Source: Branchiostoma belcheri (taxonomy: Eukaryota; Chordata; Leptocardii; Amphioxiformes; Branchiostomatidae). Taken from it: DNA of 64,000 bases. Positions 1-10,300 of this stretch are shown here, in pieces; positions within the stretch are counted from its first letter, which is position 1; each line of letters starts with the position of its first letter. Under the pieces are notes generated by a model. It made no database searches. It had not been told where the DNA came from and saw only the letters and a list, made by a program, of their open reading frames with translations. The stretch is from positions 775,790 through 839,789 of the forward strand of contig NW_017804265.1 in the NCBI RefSeq assembly GCF_001625305.1, read 5' to 3'. Made by a program: the position numbers and the translations under genes.

Positions 1-305
1 AGCCCTACCCCCTGCCCATAATTTTCGGTCATGTTCATAGTCAAACTATACAGTGCTTGTTTTATCTGATTGACTGTGTTATTTCTTGCATATATGAACC
101 AGTAATCTCCAAGCAGATCTTGAGTGAAGTCTGAATCATAAAATTTTCGTAACTTCGAATCTCGCTTCTGTGACCAACTTTAGTGAAGTTTCTGTTGTAC
201 CGAGTTACTAATAAAAGATACCTGAATTGTTATGTGGATGGATTGAAGATCATTAAAGAAATACACACTAAGATATTGTGCAGTACAATTTATTTGAATC
301 ATTCT
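1..305. other. 3' flank of the proline-rich precursor gene; MITE end
   Basis: No gene is seen. An AATAAA polyadenylation signal on the minus strand lies at 291-296, about 10 bases past the stop codon of the minus-strand gene at 306-1510, so the 3' UTR is very short. At 107-121 the sequence taatctccaagcaga matches the terminus of the hairpin MITE found complete at 50054-50145, so this is a solitary end or a truncated copy. Confidence 0.5.
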
Positions 306-1510
306 TTACTGCCAGCTGGGCGGCGGGCGTGGAGGCCGGGTGCCCTCGGGCGGTGGAGGCCTGGTGCCCTCGGGTGGTGGAGGCCTGGTGCCCTCGGGTG
401 GTGGAGGCCGAGTGCCCTCGGGCGGTGGAGGCCTGGTTCCATCGGGAGGTGGAGGCTTTGTGCCTTCGGGAGGTGGAGGTCGGGTCAAGGCAAATCCGTC
501 GATGATTGGTGGAGGCCTGGTGCCCTCGGGTGGTGGAGGCCTGGTGCCCTCGGGAGGGGGATGGTGGTGGAATCCATCCGGGCGGAATCCATCCGGACGG
601 AATCCATCCGGGCGAGGGGGTTGGAACTGCCTTTTGCTGGGCGGCGGGCGTGGAGGCCTGGTGCCCTCAGGCGGTGGAGGCTTGGTGCCCTCGGGAGGTG
701 GAGGCCTCGTGCCCTCGGGCGGTGGAGGCCTCGTGCCCTCGGGCGGTGGAGGCCTGGTACCGTCAGGAGGTGGAGGGTGGTGGAATCCATCCGGGCGTGG
801 AGGCCTGGTGCCCTCGGGCGGTGGAGGCCTGGTGCCCTCGGGTGGTGGAGGCCGGGTGCCGTCAGGAGGCGGGGGATGGTGGAAGCCGTCCGGGCCAGGG
901 GGTCGAAACTGCCTTTTGACAGGACGAGCGGCCACCTTTTAGGGCCAAAGAAAGAAAACCTTATAAGTTATAGTCACTCAACCATTATTTATAACATCCC
1001 TCGGCTCTAGCTCGTTTTGTCTACAAGAATACAATGGCAGTTTCCTAGACCTGTTTGAAAAAAGAATCTGTGGACAAATATCTGACTTAAGGCCATAAAA
1101 AGATATGTTGACAAAATGTCATAGAATTTTTTTGAAGTCCCAACCAGGACAAGAAAACCTATATAATGACTTAGCAATGTATATTGTAGAGCTTAGACAA
1201 ATTGCAACTAGAAATCATGGAAATTTCATATAGGATTATACAACTGCAAATAGATACCCATAAAACTAAGCCATAACTTTAGGATCTATTTTACAGGCAT
1301 TATATATGACAAGTCCACCTGGGAATATATTTTCTAACCCAGAGTGACAAAAAAAGGGAAAGTTTTTTCCGGAGTAATCTCTACAATTTTTTTGGAAATA
1401 TTTCTTAAGTTACTGCTTTAAAAATATATTTCTTAAGTGACGAAAAAAAAGACAAAACTTACCGCTGATACGAGAACAGCAGCTGCTGCTAGGGCCACGA
1501 GCCACTTCAT
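306..1510 (-). CDS. secreted proline-rich repeat precursor, two exons
   Basis: The product is not recognised as a named protein. Exon 1 (1463-1510) encodes MKWLVALAAAAVLVSA, a typical signal peptide, and ends at a GTAAGT donor. Exon 2 (306-935) starts after a pyrimidine-rich AAAAG acceptor in phase 0; the product is about 225 residues. It continues VAARPVKR, a dibasic site, and then tandem RPPPPEGT/RPPPPDGT repeats. A second KR lies near residues 125-126. The sequence after each KR is similar (QFRPPGPDGF and QFQPPRPDGF), which fits a prohormone-like or antimicrobial precursor cut at KR to release Q-initial proline-rich peptides. A TATA box lies upstream and AATAAA follows the stop. The long open frames in other registers and on the opposite strand come from the GC-rich repeat. 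Processing and function are inference; a structural matrix protein is the main alternative. Confidence 0.75.
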
Positions 1511-1552
1511 GTTGAGTCGAGATCAGTGATACAAGGCGGCAGAAAAGTCTTA

Positions 1553-1560
1553 ATTATATA
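1553..1560 (-). promoter_or_regulatory. TATA box of the proline-rich precursor gene
   Basis: On the minus strand the sequence reads TATATAAT, starting 50 bases upstream of the ATG at 1510. A start site about 30 bases downstream would give a 5' UTR of about 20 bases. Confidence 0.5.
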
Positions 1561-1660
1561 CTCTGTAACCTGTACAAGACGGACGGATGTTGGTGCAAGT
1601 ATCTGACGCAAGCTTACCAAAGTCCATTTGCCCTTGGAACACCGTGCCAGGTACCCACTA

Positions 1661-2060
1661 CCGTAAGGCCATGTGGATTTGATTATATGGATAACACCCC
1701 CTGGGAACCCCAAAACTGACACGAGCGAATAAAAAGAGTTTGGCAAAAAAGTTTCCTCCGTTATGAAATCTACGTGGTCATCAAGGTTGAACAGATGACA
1801 GAGTATGGTGTGGCGAACAATAATATACTCTTCATTTTCATTTCTTCACATTTTCTTCTTTTCCTGAATTGATTTTGGCATTCTATGACATAAGTATCAT
1901 TTTCCAATACTTTTTTTACAACATACGACATATATTCGCTCATTTGTACGATTTACAGTATGGTCGAAAACTTTTTTTCTTTTCTTTTTTTAGGAAATGG
2001 ACGAAAAATTCATGCGCACGCGGATGTCATCCATATAATCAAATCAACATGGCCTAACGG
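1661..2060. mobile_element. non-autonomous TIR element, about 0.4 kb
   Basis: Inverted ends ccgtaaggccatg (1661) and catggcctaacgg (2048-2060) extend inward with related sequence (gattatatggataacacc against gatgtcatccatataatc). The ends resemble those of the two elements at 56391-56796 and 57207-57623. No transposase frame is present. It sits about 100 bases upstream of the TATA box of the proline-rich gene. Confidence 0.55.
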
Positions 2061-2504
2061 TAAATAAACTATTAATCTAGTAATGGTTCGTACCTTTCGC
2101 CGTGTGAAATAGCGGATCTAGAAACAGGCAGTACCATTCACTTTGATAAAGATACGGATATAAAAAGTATTTATCATGTCCAACTATAAACACCTGTTGT
2201 ACCCGAAGCATTCAGTTCGTGCATGCGCACTACTCACACACGTCACCGAGAGAAAAGCCACACTCGTTAAAGCACATACGGTCACGTGTGCATTTTGTCC
2301 GTCTAGACAGGAATATCAATATGCAATCAAGATTCATATCATATCATCATCATTAAAAATACATGTGGCATACATGTATACCAAAAAGCACAAAAAGTAA
2401 TAGTAGTATGCGTAACAACGATTGCAACAACAATAAAAATTCCACAAGTAGCAACGTATTTTTGCATCTTAAGAAAAATGCCGAGGCAAATATTACTAGT
2501 TTAC

Positions 2505-2604
2505 TAGCCTGGTTACCAAACCTATTATAGCTCCCGAGTCCTACATCCTCTCCGCAAATAGGATGTAGGACTCGGGAGCTATAATAGGTTTGGTAACCAG
2601 GCTA
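2505..2604. mobile_element. hairpin MITE (tagcctgg family) with 9-bp target duplication
   Basis: A perfect inverted repeat of about 45 bp per arm surrounds a short loop. It starts tagcctggttaccaaacc and ends with the complement. It is flanked by identical ctagtttac copies at 2496-2504 and 2605-2613, a clear target site duplication. It has no coding capacity. Confidence 0.85.
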
Positions 2605-2683
2605 CTAGTTTACTGGTTAGCCATGGTCATGACTATTATGTTTCTGATGCAATGTTGACCAGACTTTCAACAGAAACAATTGG

Positions 2684-2955
2684 TAGTGTGGCGTAGCGGC
2701 AGAGTTCTCGACTCGGAACCAAGAGGTACCGGGTTCGAGTCCTGACACGCCACCGATCTTGTGTCCTTGGGATCAGTGGCATGTCCTTGGGAAAGGCACT
2801 TTATATTACACGACTTTCCTCACTTGACTCAGGTGAAAATGAGTATTGTCCTGTTCCGTATTTGCCCTCTATCTGCGTTGGTGACGGCATAAAATAAGTT
2901 GATATAACTTGAGTGTGCCGTCGCCATGTCTAGTCATGAAATGCTGGACTAAAGA
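2684..2955 (+). mobile_element. tRNA-derived SINE
   Basis: The head is tRNA-like, with A-box-like tggcgtagcggc and B-box ggttcgagtcc at about 2735. It is followed by a conserved body (cttgggaaaggcacttta, then cctcacttgactcaggtg) shared with copies at 54173-54510 and 56932-57164 (minus). The head does not end in a usable tRNA acceptor stem, so this is a SINE and not a tRNA gene. Confidence 0.75.
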
Positions 2956-3203
2956 AAAAAATGTTTTCAGGCTGGCGCAGTGCGTTCTGTTGATCATGAC
3001 CTGATAAACGATCTTAAATACACATTTTATCTTAGTGAATGGTACGGTGCGTTACTAGATCCGTTATAAGGCACGGTGGAAGGTACGAGTCGCCACTAGA
3101 TCCGCCGTTTACTTACTTATTGTAGCGATGGTACGGTCTGCCACGGACGCCTGGTCTTGCGTCAGATACTTGCACGAACATACGTAGGTCTTCTACGATT
3201 TAC

Positions 3204-3488
3204 TAGCCTGGTATCCAGTCTGATCGTGATTGGGGGTATTGGGGTGTTCAGGCAGGTTGTGTCTTCGGGGGCTCTAATAGCTTCCCCCGCCCAGAGCAAC
3301 AGACCGTCCCGGTAGGAGTGTTACGCTAATCATCACAGTATGCTTGGGGATTTGATTTCCCCCCAACACGATATATGTTCGTGGAGGGCTAATCAATCTC
3401 TCGTGAAATACACATGGGGAAACCTATGTGAGGTGGGCGGGACAGAGCTCTTACGGCCCCGACCACGATCAGACTGGATACCAGGCTA
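3204..3488. mobile_element. MITE, tagcctgg-ended, about 285 bp
   Basis: Inverted ends tagcctggtatccagtctga and its complement (closing with ctggataccaggcta) bound a non-coding interior. The terminal motif matches the hairpin MITEs at 2505-2604 and 62981-63069. Confidence 0.7.
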
Positions 3489-4015
3489 TCGAGTTACAGA
3501 CTATAGAAGTAAGACGGTTGTGTCATTTGTATTAGCTTGTTGGGCCCAGCCTGTTGTGGCAGTGATCTTGACCCAACACCTAGTTTTTTTTTATATTACT
3601 GAAGTTAAATGTTAAAAAAAATGTCGTCAATGACAATGAAATATAGTTAGATAAGCTTTATTTATTGTACATTCATGCCTATCGGCTAAGTACAGGTAAA
3701 CAGATGCAAAGGTACATATGAGTACAGACTGAACTTCTGATATTAATATTAAGAAAGCAGCATTCAGCTATATTGCAAGTTTCTAAGCCCGACTTCTTGC
3801 CATACATGCTGTATTAAGGATCTAATAATAGCCCAGGCATATTCGCTGTACGTTCTCAAACGTATGATATTCTAAACAATCGTGCATCTGTACTGCTTTA
3901 CATAAATAAATTGTAAACTTAAAGGCTTGTTATGAAAAAAGGCTGTCTTAGATACTTTTCGGTGTTTGGTTCTGTCGACGTCACATCCTGCTTAAAAAAG
4001 CATACGACACCGAAT

Positions 4016-4218
4016 ATCTGTATCTGTATAGCCGGTATAACCGCCCTTCGGCGTAACACACCAGCTTCTGTATCTGTATAGCCGGTATAACCGCCCCTCG
4101 GCATAACACACCAGCTTCTGTATCTGTATAGTCGCTATAACCGCCCTTCGGCGTAACACGCCAGCTTCTGTATCTGTATAGTCGCTATAACCGCCCTTCG
4201 GCGTAACACACCAGCTTC
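4016..4218. repeat. 50-bp minisatellite, four copies
   Basis: The block tatctgtata recurs at 4021, 4071, 4121 and 4171, an exact 50-base period. Each unit carries ccgcccttcggcgtaac and ends ccagcttc. It directly joins the LINE 3' fragment at 4219-4411, so it probably grew from the LINE tail. Confidence 0.85.
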
Positions 4219-4411
4219 AAAGGCACGCGGCCCGGCGGCAGCTTGCTACATGACACCGAACGACTTGTTACACCTAACCTTGAACATCTATTGTTTAAAG
4301 CTATGTAATGATAATGCCCTTACTTGTACTTGGTGACAGCGAGTTCCACTCTGCGATAGTTCTAGGAAAGAATGAATTTTTTAACACCTCAATCCTTGGT
4401 TGATAAGTCTG
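4219..4411 (-). mobile_element. CR1/L2-like LINE 3' fragment
   Basis: The minus strand encodes FFPRTIAEWNSL near 4330-4380, the usual C-terminal motif of non-LTR reverse transcriptase proteins. An untranslated tail follows (ggttaggtgtaacaag) that is shared with the copy at 20083-20324. It is severely 5' truncated. Confidence 0.65.
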
Positions 4412-4572
4412 GTACCATGGCTATTTCTTGTTTCTTTTCTGTGCTGGTATTAGGTACTTAGTAGTCGGTACGTCCACCAGTTTTTTAGTCATTTTGTACA
4501 ACATGCATATACATAGTCTGGACAAAAAAGTCGTGCAACGAGCTACGGCGAAATGTGATCGTACCGTTTCGG

Positions 4573-5646
4573 TCACCCCACAGAAGGCAGCGCTGTGGTG
4601 TCCGTCAGAGCACCTACCTTACTCCCGCCCATCTTACCAGCGAGCCCCTTCACACGCGGTACATCTATTTGCTGCTCCATTCTTACCCTAGCTTGATTAA
4701 CCCCCTGTGTCATGGTCAAGAACAAGCCAGCTACAAACGCTAGACCACTGTACAACCAAAAACCCTTGAAGGCCTGGTAGGCAATGCTGTACTCAACCCC
4801 CCTCTTTCTTCCTGCCAAATAATCACCGAATCCGATTGTACTTAGCGTTACAAACGTGTAGTACAGGGACTCCACGTAGGACCAACCCTCGTTAACACTA
4901 AACACAGCAGCCGGTACGAACACGAACAATGTGGTACCGAGCACGAGAAACAGTCCACCGATGGCCCTCCGCATGGCGTCGGGGCCCAAGCGACCCACTC
5001 GCCGCAGAGCCGTCACCGTCGCCCGCTCCTGTATCTCCCTCATCCCCTCGCCGAGGAGAGACAGGAACGCGATCGTCAGGGGCACGCCGAAGAATCCGTA
5101 GATGATACAGACCATCCTTCCAGCTTCACTTGACGGAGAGATATGTCCGTATCCGATGGTCGTCAGGACGGTCATGCAGAAGTACATGGTCCCCGCTAAC
5201 GTGCCCCAGTCGCGCGGCGAGCTGCTGTCTCTCGTGCTCCGCGGGTCCAGTCCATGCCTCACCGCCCTTTCTGTGATGTTGATGACGCGACACACCAGCG
5301 TGCGGAGTTCTCTTTCAGTCATAATGATTCCTGGGATGTCCTTTTCGCTCCATGCTGTGCTCGAGTTGGCCAGGGCTTGGATCCGTTCTTTGAAAGCGTC
5401 TTCGGCCCTCTGAAGCGCGAGCGAGGTGTTTGTAGCGTTGGTGAAAGCCGGTTTGTCGGCACAGTCGGCCCCGTAGCCTAACGCGGTGCAGACAAGGTCA
5501 TCCAAGGCTTCTCCCATGTTGAAAACGTCGTCTCTCAGTTGTTCTTCTCCCTCGTACTCCAGCGTCATAAAAATGCCCGCTCCGAGCATGTTATATGCCA
5601 GGAAAACAAGCACGAAGATCACGGTGGCCCGTTTTGGAATCCCCAT
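4573..5646 (-). CDS. two-pore-domain potassium (K2P) channel
   Basis: A 357-residue open frame begins MGIPKRATVIFVLV. Order: TM1 (about 7-27); a long extracellular cap loop with cysteines (LVCTALGYGADC) and glycosylation sites NAT, NSS and NIT; pore 1 with filter TIGYG; TM2 and TM3; pore 2 with filter TIGFG; TM4; and a short tail. The family forms dimeric background K+ channels in the plasma membrane. The whole core sits in one exon, so the gene may be a retrocopy or belong to an intron-poor lineage. An AAG|GTAGGT donor lies about 40 bases before the stop (near 4613), so the last 13 or so residues could be replaced by splicing to a downstream exon I did not find. The subfamily (TASK, TREK, TWIK) cannot be set from sight. 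Confidence 0.85.
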   Translation of the reverse strand: MGIPKRATVIFVLVFLAYNMLGAGIFMTLEYEGEEQLRDDVFNMGEALDDLVCTALGYGADCADKPAFTNATNTSLALQRAEDAFKERIQALANSSTAWSEKDIPGIIMTERELRTLVCRVINITERAVRHGLDPRSTRDSSSPRDWGTLAGTMYFCMTVLTTIGYGHISPSSEAGRMVCIIYGFFGVPLTIAFLSLLGEGMREIQERATVTALRRVGRLGPDAMRRAIGGLFLVLGTTLFVFVPAAVFSVNEGWSYVESLYYTFVTLSTIGFGDYLAGRKRGVEYSIAYQAFKGFWLYSGLAFVAGLFLTMTQGVNQARVRMEQQIDVPRVKGLAGKMGGSKVGALTDTTALPSVG

Positions 5647-7316
5647 AGCGGTTGATTCAACAGTTTAAGACGTTGCTCTCAACACTCAAGTCCGGACGTT
5701 CTTGCGACGACCGTACGTATGTCGTACAAAATAAACCTGCCTTGTTACCGAAATGCGTACGTCGAAAAGGCTGTCTTTCTTTAGATCCTTGTCAAAGGTT
5801 GGTTCTGCCACTACCTTCGTGCAATCAGCATTCATATAACCAAATTATATTTTCTATCATTAATATCAATAATTTATTTGGTGGCAAACAACAAAGGAAA
5901 AAAGACGAGCCCTGTCCGTTTGAATTGCCCACGTTAATCCTTATCAAGCCATTAGTACCGTAGTAATCCATTAGAAAAATGTCATTTGCGTGTATTACGG
6001 TTGTTAATGGAACTTCTTCTTCAAGGTAGCCAGTCGTCTGTACATAATTAGCAGTCCTACGCATGCAAAGTAGTGGTAGACTCATTAACCTACATCGCAT
6101 TAAAAGTTAATGAAAGTCCTTCCCACGGCTTTCCGTGCATAGTGACTGTGACCGTGCCAATTTCTATAGCCCTTTCTTGGGCCACTATATTAAGGTAGTC
6201 TGCACGCAAGCTGGACCCTCTATGGCCGGCCAACTCCTCTGGCCAATGATTTCCCCCTTTGCCGATCTCTACTATTTATTCAGCCTGCAAAAGAGTCTGG
6301 TGGAGACTATGTTTTTCTGTCCACACAGTCTTGTTTCACGTAACATATTTTTTTCGTAACAGTTTTTTTCACGATTTTTTTCGGCAACGGAGGTATTTTG
6401 TAAAGAAATTTGGGGTCAAATAACTTACGATAGGATAATAATAGCGTTAATTAATGCCCCGCCTTATCCTCGGTGTTTATGGTGAGATAATCCCTGGTCG
6501 GGTGCGATAACTACCTCATAAACCACCTCGTTTCACTCGGTGGTTTATTTGGTGGTCATCGCACCTGACCAGGGATTATCTCACCATATACACCTCGGGT
6601 CGGGGCATTATTAGCCCCCCCCCCCTCCACCATTGTCAATAGATCGTTACGTACATTATATGACATTGGGAATAGTGAAAAAAAGACAACCAAAGTAGTG
6701 CGGCATATCCCATGCGGGATAAGGTTAATCCATTAACCCTCTCAGTGTCACGAATTGAACAGAAAAGCCCAATTTTAAGCTTTCTAACACAGGAAAGGTT
6801 AATCTAGCTGATCCCCAATGCGACAAGGACACGTCAAGGGTCTGTCTGACAGGCGTCACAACAGCACGCAATATCATCACGGGCGAAATAAAGTTCGGTT
6901 TCTCTTAAAACTAACTTTGCATGACAAGTTACTTCCATCCAACTGTTAAACAAGCTATATGAAATTGTAGCCAAATGCACATTCCATGTTATAAGTCAAT
7001 ATTTAATCCAGAAAGTATCTGTTTGCGTCCTAATCATGGACAATTTAAGTACACAATAGAATTGCAAAACTAAACTGGCATGGCGATACCAAACTGCAAA
7101 ACGTACTAAGCTCGCCCCATTAAGTACATATATGAGGAACTAATTAGCTACAATAACCTTTGAAATGTTATCAATTTTGCAACTTATATGAGTCTCGACA
7201 CACTCAGCACAAAAATTTTAATTGTTATCGTTAAATAGCTTTTCTTTTGAAATTTTAACGACGAAGCGTCTCAGTTTCAGTAAATATCCATAAAACCAAC
7301 CTAGTGTCATATATGT
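5647..7316. other. intergenic region, no gene seen
   Basis: This separates the K2P gene from the 3' end of the FAM151-like gene. It holds one MITE (6452-6610). Near 5775-5815 a short stretch, gtccttgtcaaaggttggttctg-like, recurs in diverged form near 3950 and 52035, so it is a dispersed repeat. The rest is AT-rich without recognisable content. Confidence 0.5.
6452..6610. mobile_element. palindromic MITE
   Basis: The ends taatgcccc and ggggcatta are inverted, and long internal arms (gagataatccctggtcgggt against acctgaccagggattatctc) fold onto each other around a ggtttat-rich loop. It has no coding capacity. Confidence 0.75.
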
Positions 7317-10300
7317 TTAATTCAGCGCCATCTTGAATTTCTCCATGACGTCAGGCGTGACGTCATAGTACACCTTGCTGCGGTCGAAGCTGTTCCTGAC
7401 GAACACCAGGTCTGTGACGTCAAGCTGGTACGTTTCCGGTTCCGGCCAACCCGCCCAGATGTAGAGATGGTAGAGCGGAGACTGGCTGAGTAACCAACTC
7501 AGGTTGTCCCAGGATCCACGCACCTACAATAACACACACAAAAAACATGTTTAACAAGATTTTGTTTAAGACATGCTTAACAAGCTTTTTGCCCCAGAGG
7601 GTTTTTGATCCAGTATCTATAAAACCAAGACTAAGAAATGAGAGATTTCAGACTTCCAAGAAGTATGTTTTGGGGTTTTGTTTTCGTCACTTTCAAGTTC
7701 ACACAATTTCCTGTTTCAGGCCTTTGATCTCCTAACATCCTGTCCGTCAATCTTTCCCACCCACGTTCTGTCAACCTACTATCACGTTCACCCCATTCCC
7801 TGTGCCTAACCTTCAGACCTGTCGTTCTGCCTGTCAATCTTCCCCACCCACCTGCTGTCAACCTACTCCGTTCAGGCAAACACACAAACCCACGTACAGC
7901 TCAACCCCCCGGGACGTACCAATACCATAAGATCGAGACATGTCTGTTATGTTTTATATTTTATATTTCATGGGCAGGCATCTTGTTGCATTGGGATCGC
8001 GATCAATTTTAACAACGTAAATTGAAGGTCTGACTGTCTATCTCGTGAGGTCTCGCGAGATGATGTACGTACATATCTGGCATCCACGCTCAGCACCACG
8101 ATCTGCGTCAGGTTGGCGCACATCCGGGCAACCTCCTCAACTTGGGAACGAGAGTATCCGTCCGACATGTCATCAGGTTTCATCTCGATAACTGTCGTTC
8201 ACAAAAGAAGAAGAAACTCAAGTGAGGATATTTGAACCAATCTCATACATTTTTAAACAACGTATGGAACAAGAAACCAAACATAGACTTCATGTTTTGT
8301 AAAAAAAAGAGTTAGCTCTTTCAATTTAGACCATTGTAACCCAACAGGAAGAGATGAAACTTACCGATGGAGACGTGTGGGTACATGTCTAAGATAGGGT
8401 CAATAAAAGTCTCCTTGGTAAAGAGACCGGGAAGTTCTCCCTTCAACATCACTGGTAGTCTCAAGTCACTGGCTTTATTCTGAAGAACCTTCGACAACCA
8501 AGAAATACTCATTAGAAATGGTATGGCAACAACTAAGTTACATGTACAACTAAGTAACAGAGTACTAAATAACTTAAAAATCTACATGTTAAAAGGTAAT
8601 AGTCTAAAACTATAGCTTATATTATGTCTAAAACTTATGACTCATTTTGTATTACATAGTACTAGTATGAGATGTGTTGTACATATTACGATAATGACTT
8701 TTTATACAGCACGTAATGCCAACAAAATACATGCTTAAAGACCATAACGGTTATATGCATCTACAATAAGCGAGACAAAATCACAAAATGACATTGAAAC
8801 AACGTAACAGAATAAAGGATTGAGAAGTTAAGTATAATGATCCACTATGTCATTGACTGAGCATAGGATTGCTATTTGTCTGACGACATGTAGAGAATTT
8901 TTCAAGAAAAAAAATCACATTCTACCTTTAGGGATGGAATGAGGGCCTCCACACTGTGAAACTCCAGCATGATGCCGAAGTAAGGGGCCAGACGAAGCCA
9001 ATCGTCCAGAGGGTATGCGTCACTTCCGTTTCCTGCCCTCTGGTCGGACATGACGGGAACTTTGTCCTCCCGGATGTTGACATCAGCTTCAACCATCAGA
9101 ACAGGGTGCCCTGTAGAGCAGATACCATCATAATTTTTGGCGACGCCTCAGGGGGATACAGTATTCTGTGCAGTTTGCAAGAATGTTAGGAATTGTACAG
9201 GACTTTTGTCGACAAGCATGGAATGTCTACAGGAATGTCTCACAGCTCTGGAATGTTGCTGACACACATCTATGCCCACATCCCTGCTAAGTGAAATTCC
9301 TGGGGACCCTCGGGAAAACCTTTCTGCAGGCGTACTCATAAAAGTACTTTCCGACATTTCAATCTCAAAAATTCTTCTGCACTAGAGAGTCACAAGGTTC
9401 TGACTCCCAAATATACAAAAAGTCTTTGGTTAAGTCTGGGAAAATTTATAACTGCTTACCATGAATGGCTTGTTGGTGGTAAGCCTGAAAGTCGTTGACT
9501 CCATGGGCCCACCTGATGTTAAGTCCGTCGCGTCCGTCGATTCTGTAGGTTGACTGGAAAAAGTTGACCAAACCCCCTCCCGTTCCCGCGCCTTCTCTCA
9601 AGGCATCGATAACATCTCTTGGACCATCATAGATAAGTTTTCCCCAGTCGAATTCGCTACGAATGACAGGGGAAATCGGTTCTGGCGACGCCACTGTCAA
9701 CCCATAAGAATCGGACTGACCGAGTAGCCATTTTACGGTAGGTATTGACGTCTCGATTACGTCAGTCCTGAGGGTAAAGCTGATTGGTTCGCGAAGCATG
9801 TCACGTGCCAGCGCATGCGCATCTTCAGCTAACTGCTGGGGAAACCCGGTTGCCGGGGTAACGTTGACGAATGAGACGGCTGAGCTAACGCCTGGCGGGA
9901 AGAAGCTATATATGGTAGGGTAGACTAAATAAGGGTCGAGGGGTTCGATGTTGCTACCCGGTGTGCCAAGTGGACGGCAGCTGATGATGATGGGAAAGTC
10001 GATGTGGGAAATGTGGCTCTTTAGTACATTCATAACCTATGGAATAAAGATAAACATATAAGCATCATTGATGATTGTACGTCGATGAATGTTAGACATC
10101 CAGGCAATGAGATACACAACATAACTGATACTCAAGTAACTGGGTAGGTATTGAAAACTGTCAGGCTTAATTAAAAACCTGAATGTCTCTCGAAAAAAGA
10201 CTTTCAACCAAGGATTTTTGTCCGTACTACTTTACATACCCGCGACTTAACAATGCATAACCCACCGGCACTACTGCGTCTGCGCTCCAGAAGTCCAGCT

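Noticed and set aside
183..1010. Plus-strand open frames up to 275 codons over the proline repeat
   Set aside because: They are shadows of the GC-rich tandem repeat. Only the minus-strand frame has a signal-peptide exon, matching splice sites, TATA box and AATAAA.
2684..2757. tRNA gene
   Set aside because: The A and B boxes are good, but the acceptor stem does not pair and the sequence continues into a SINE body found at other sites.
3340..3615. 91-codon plus-strand frame
   Set aside because: It lies across the right half of a MITE; no supporting signals.
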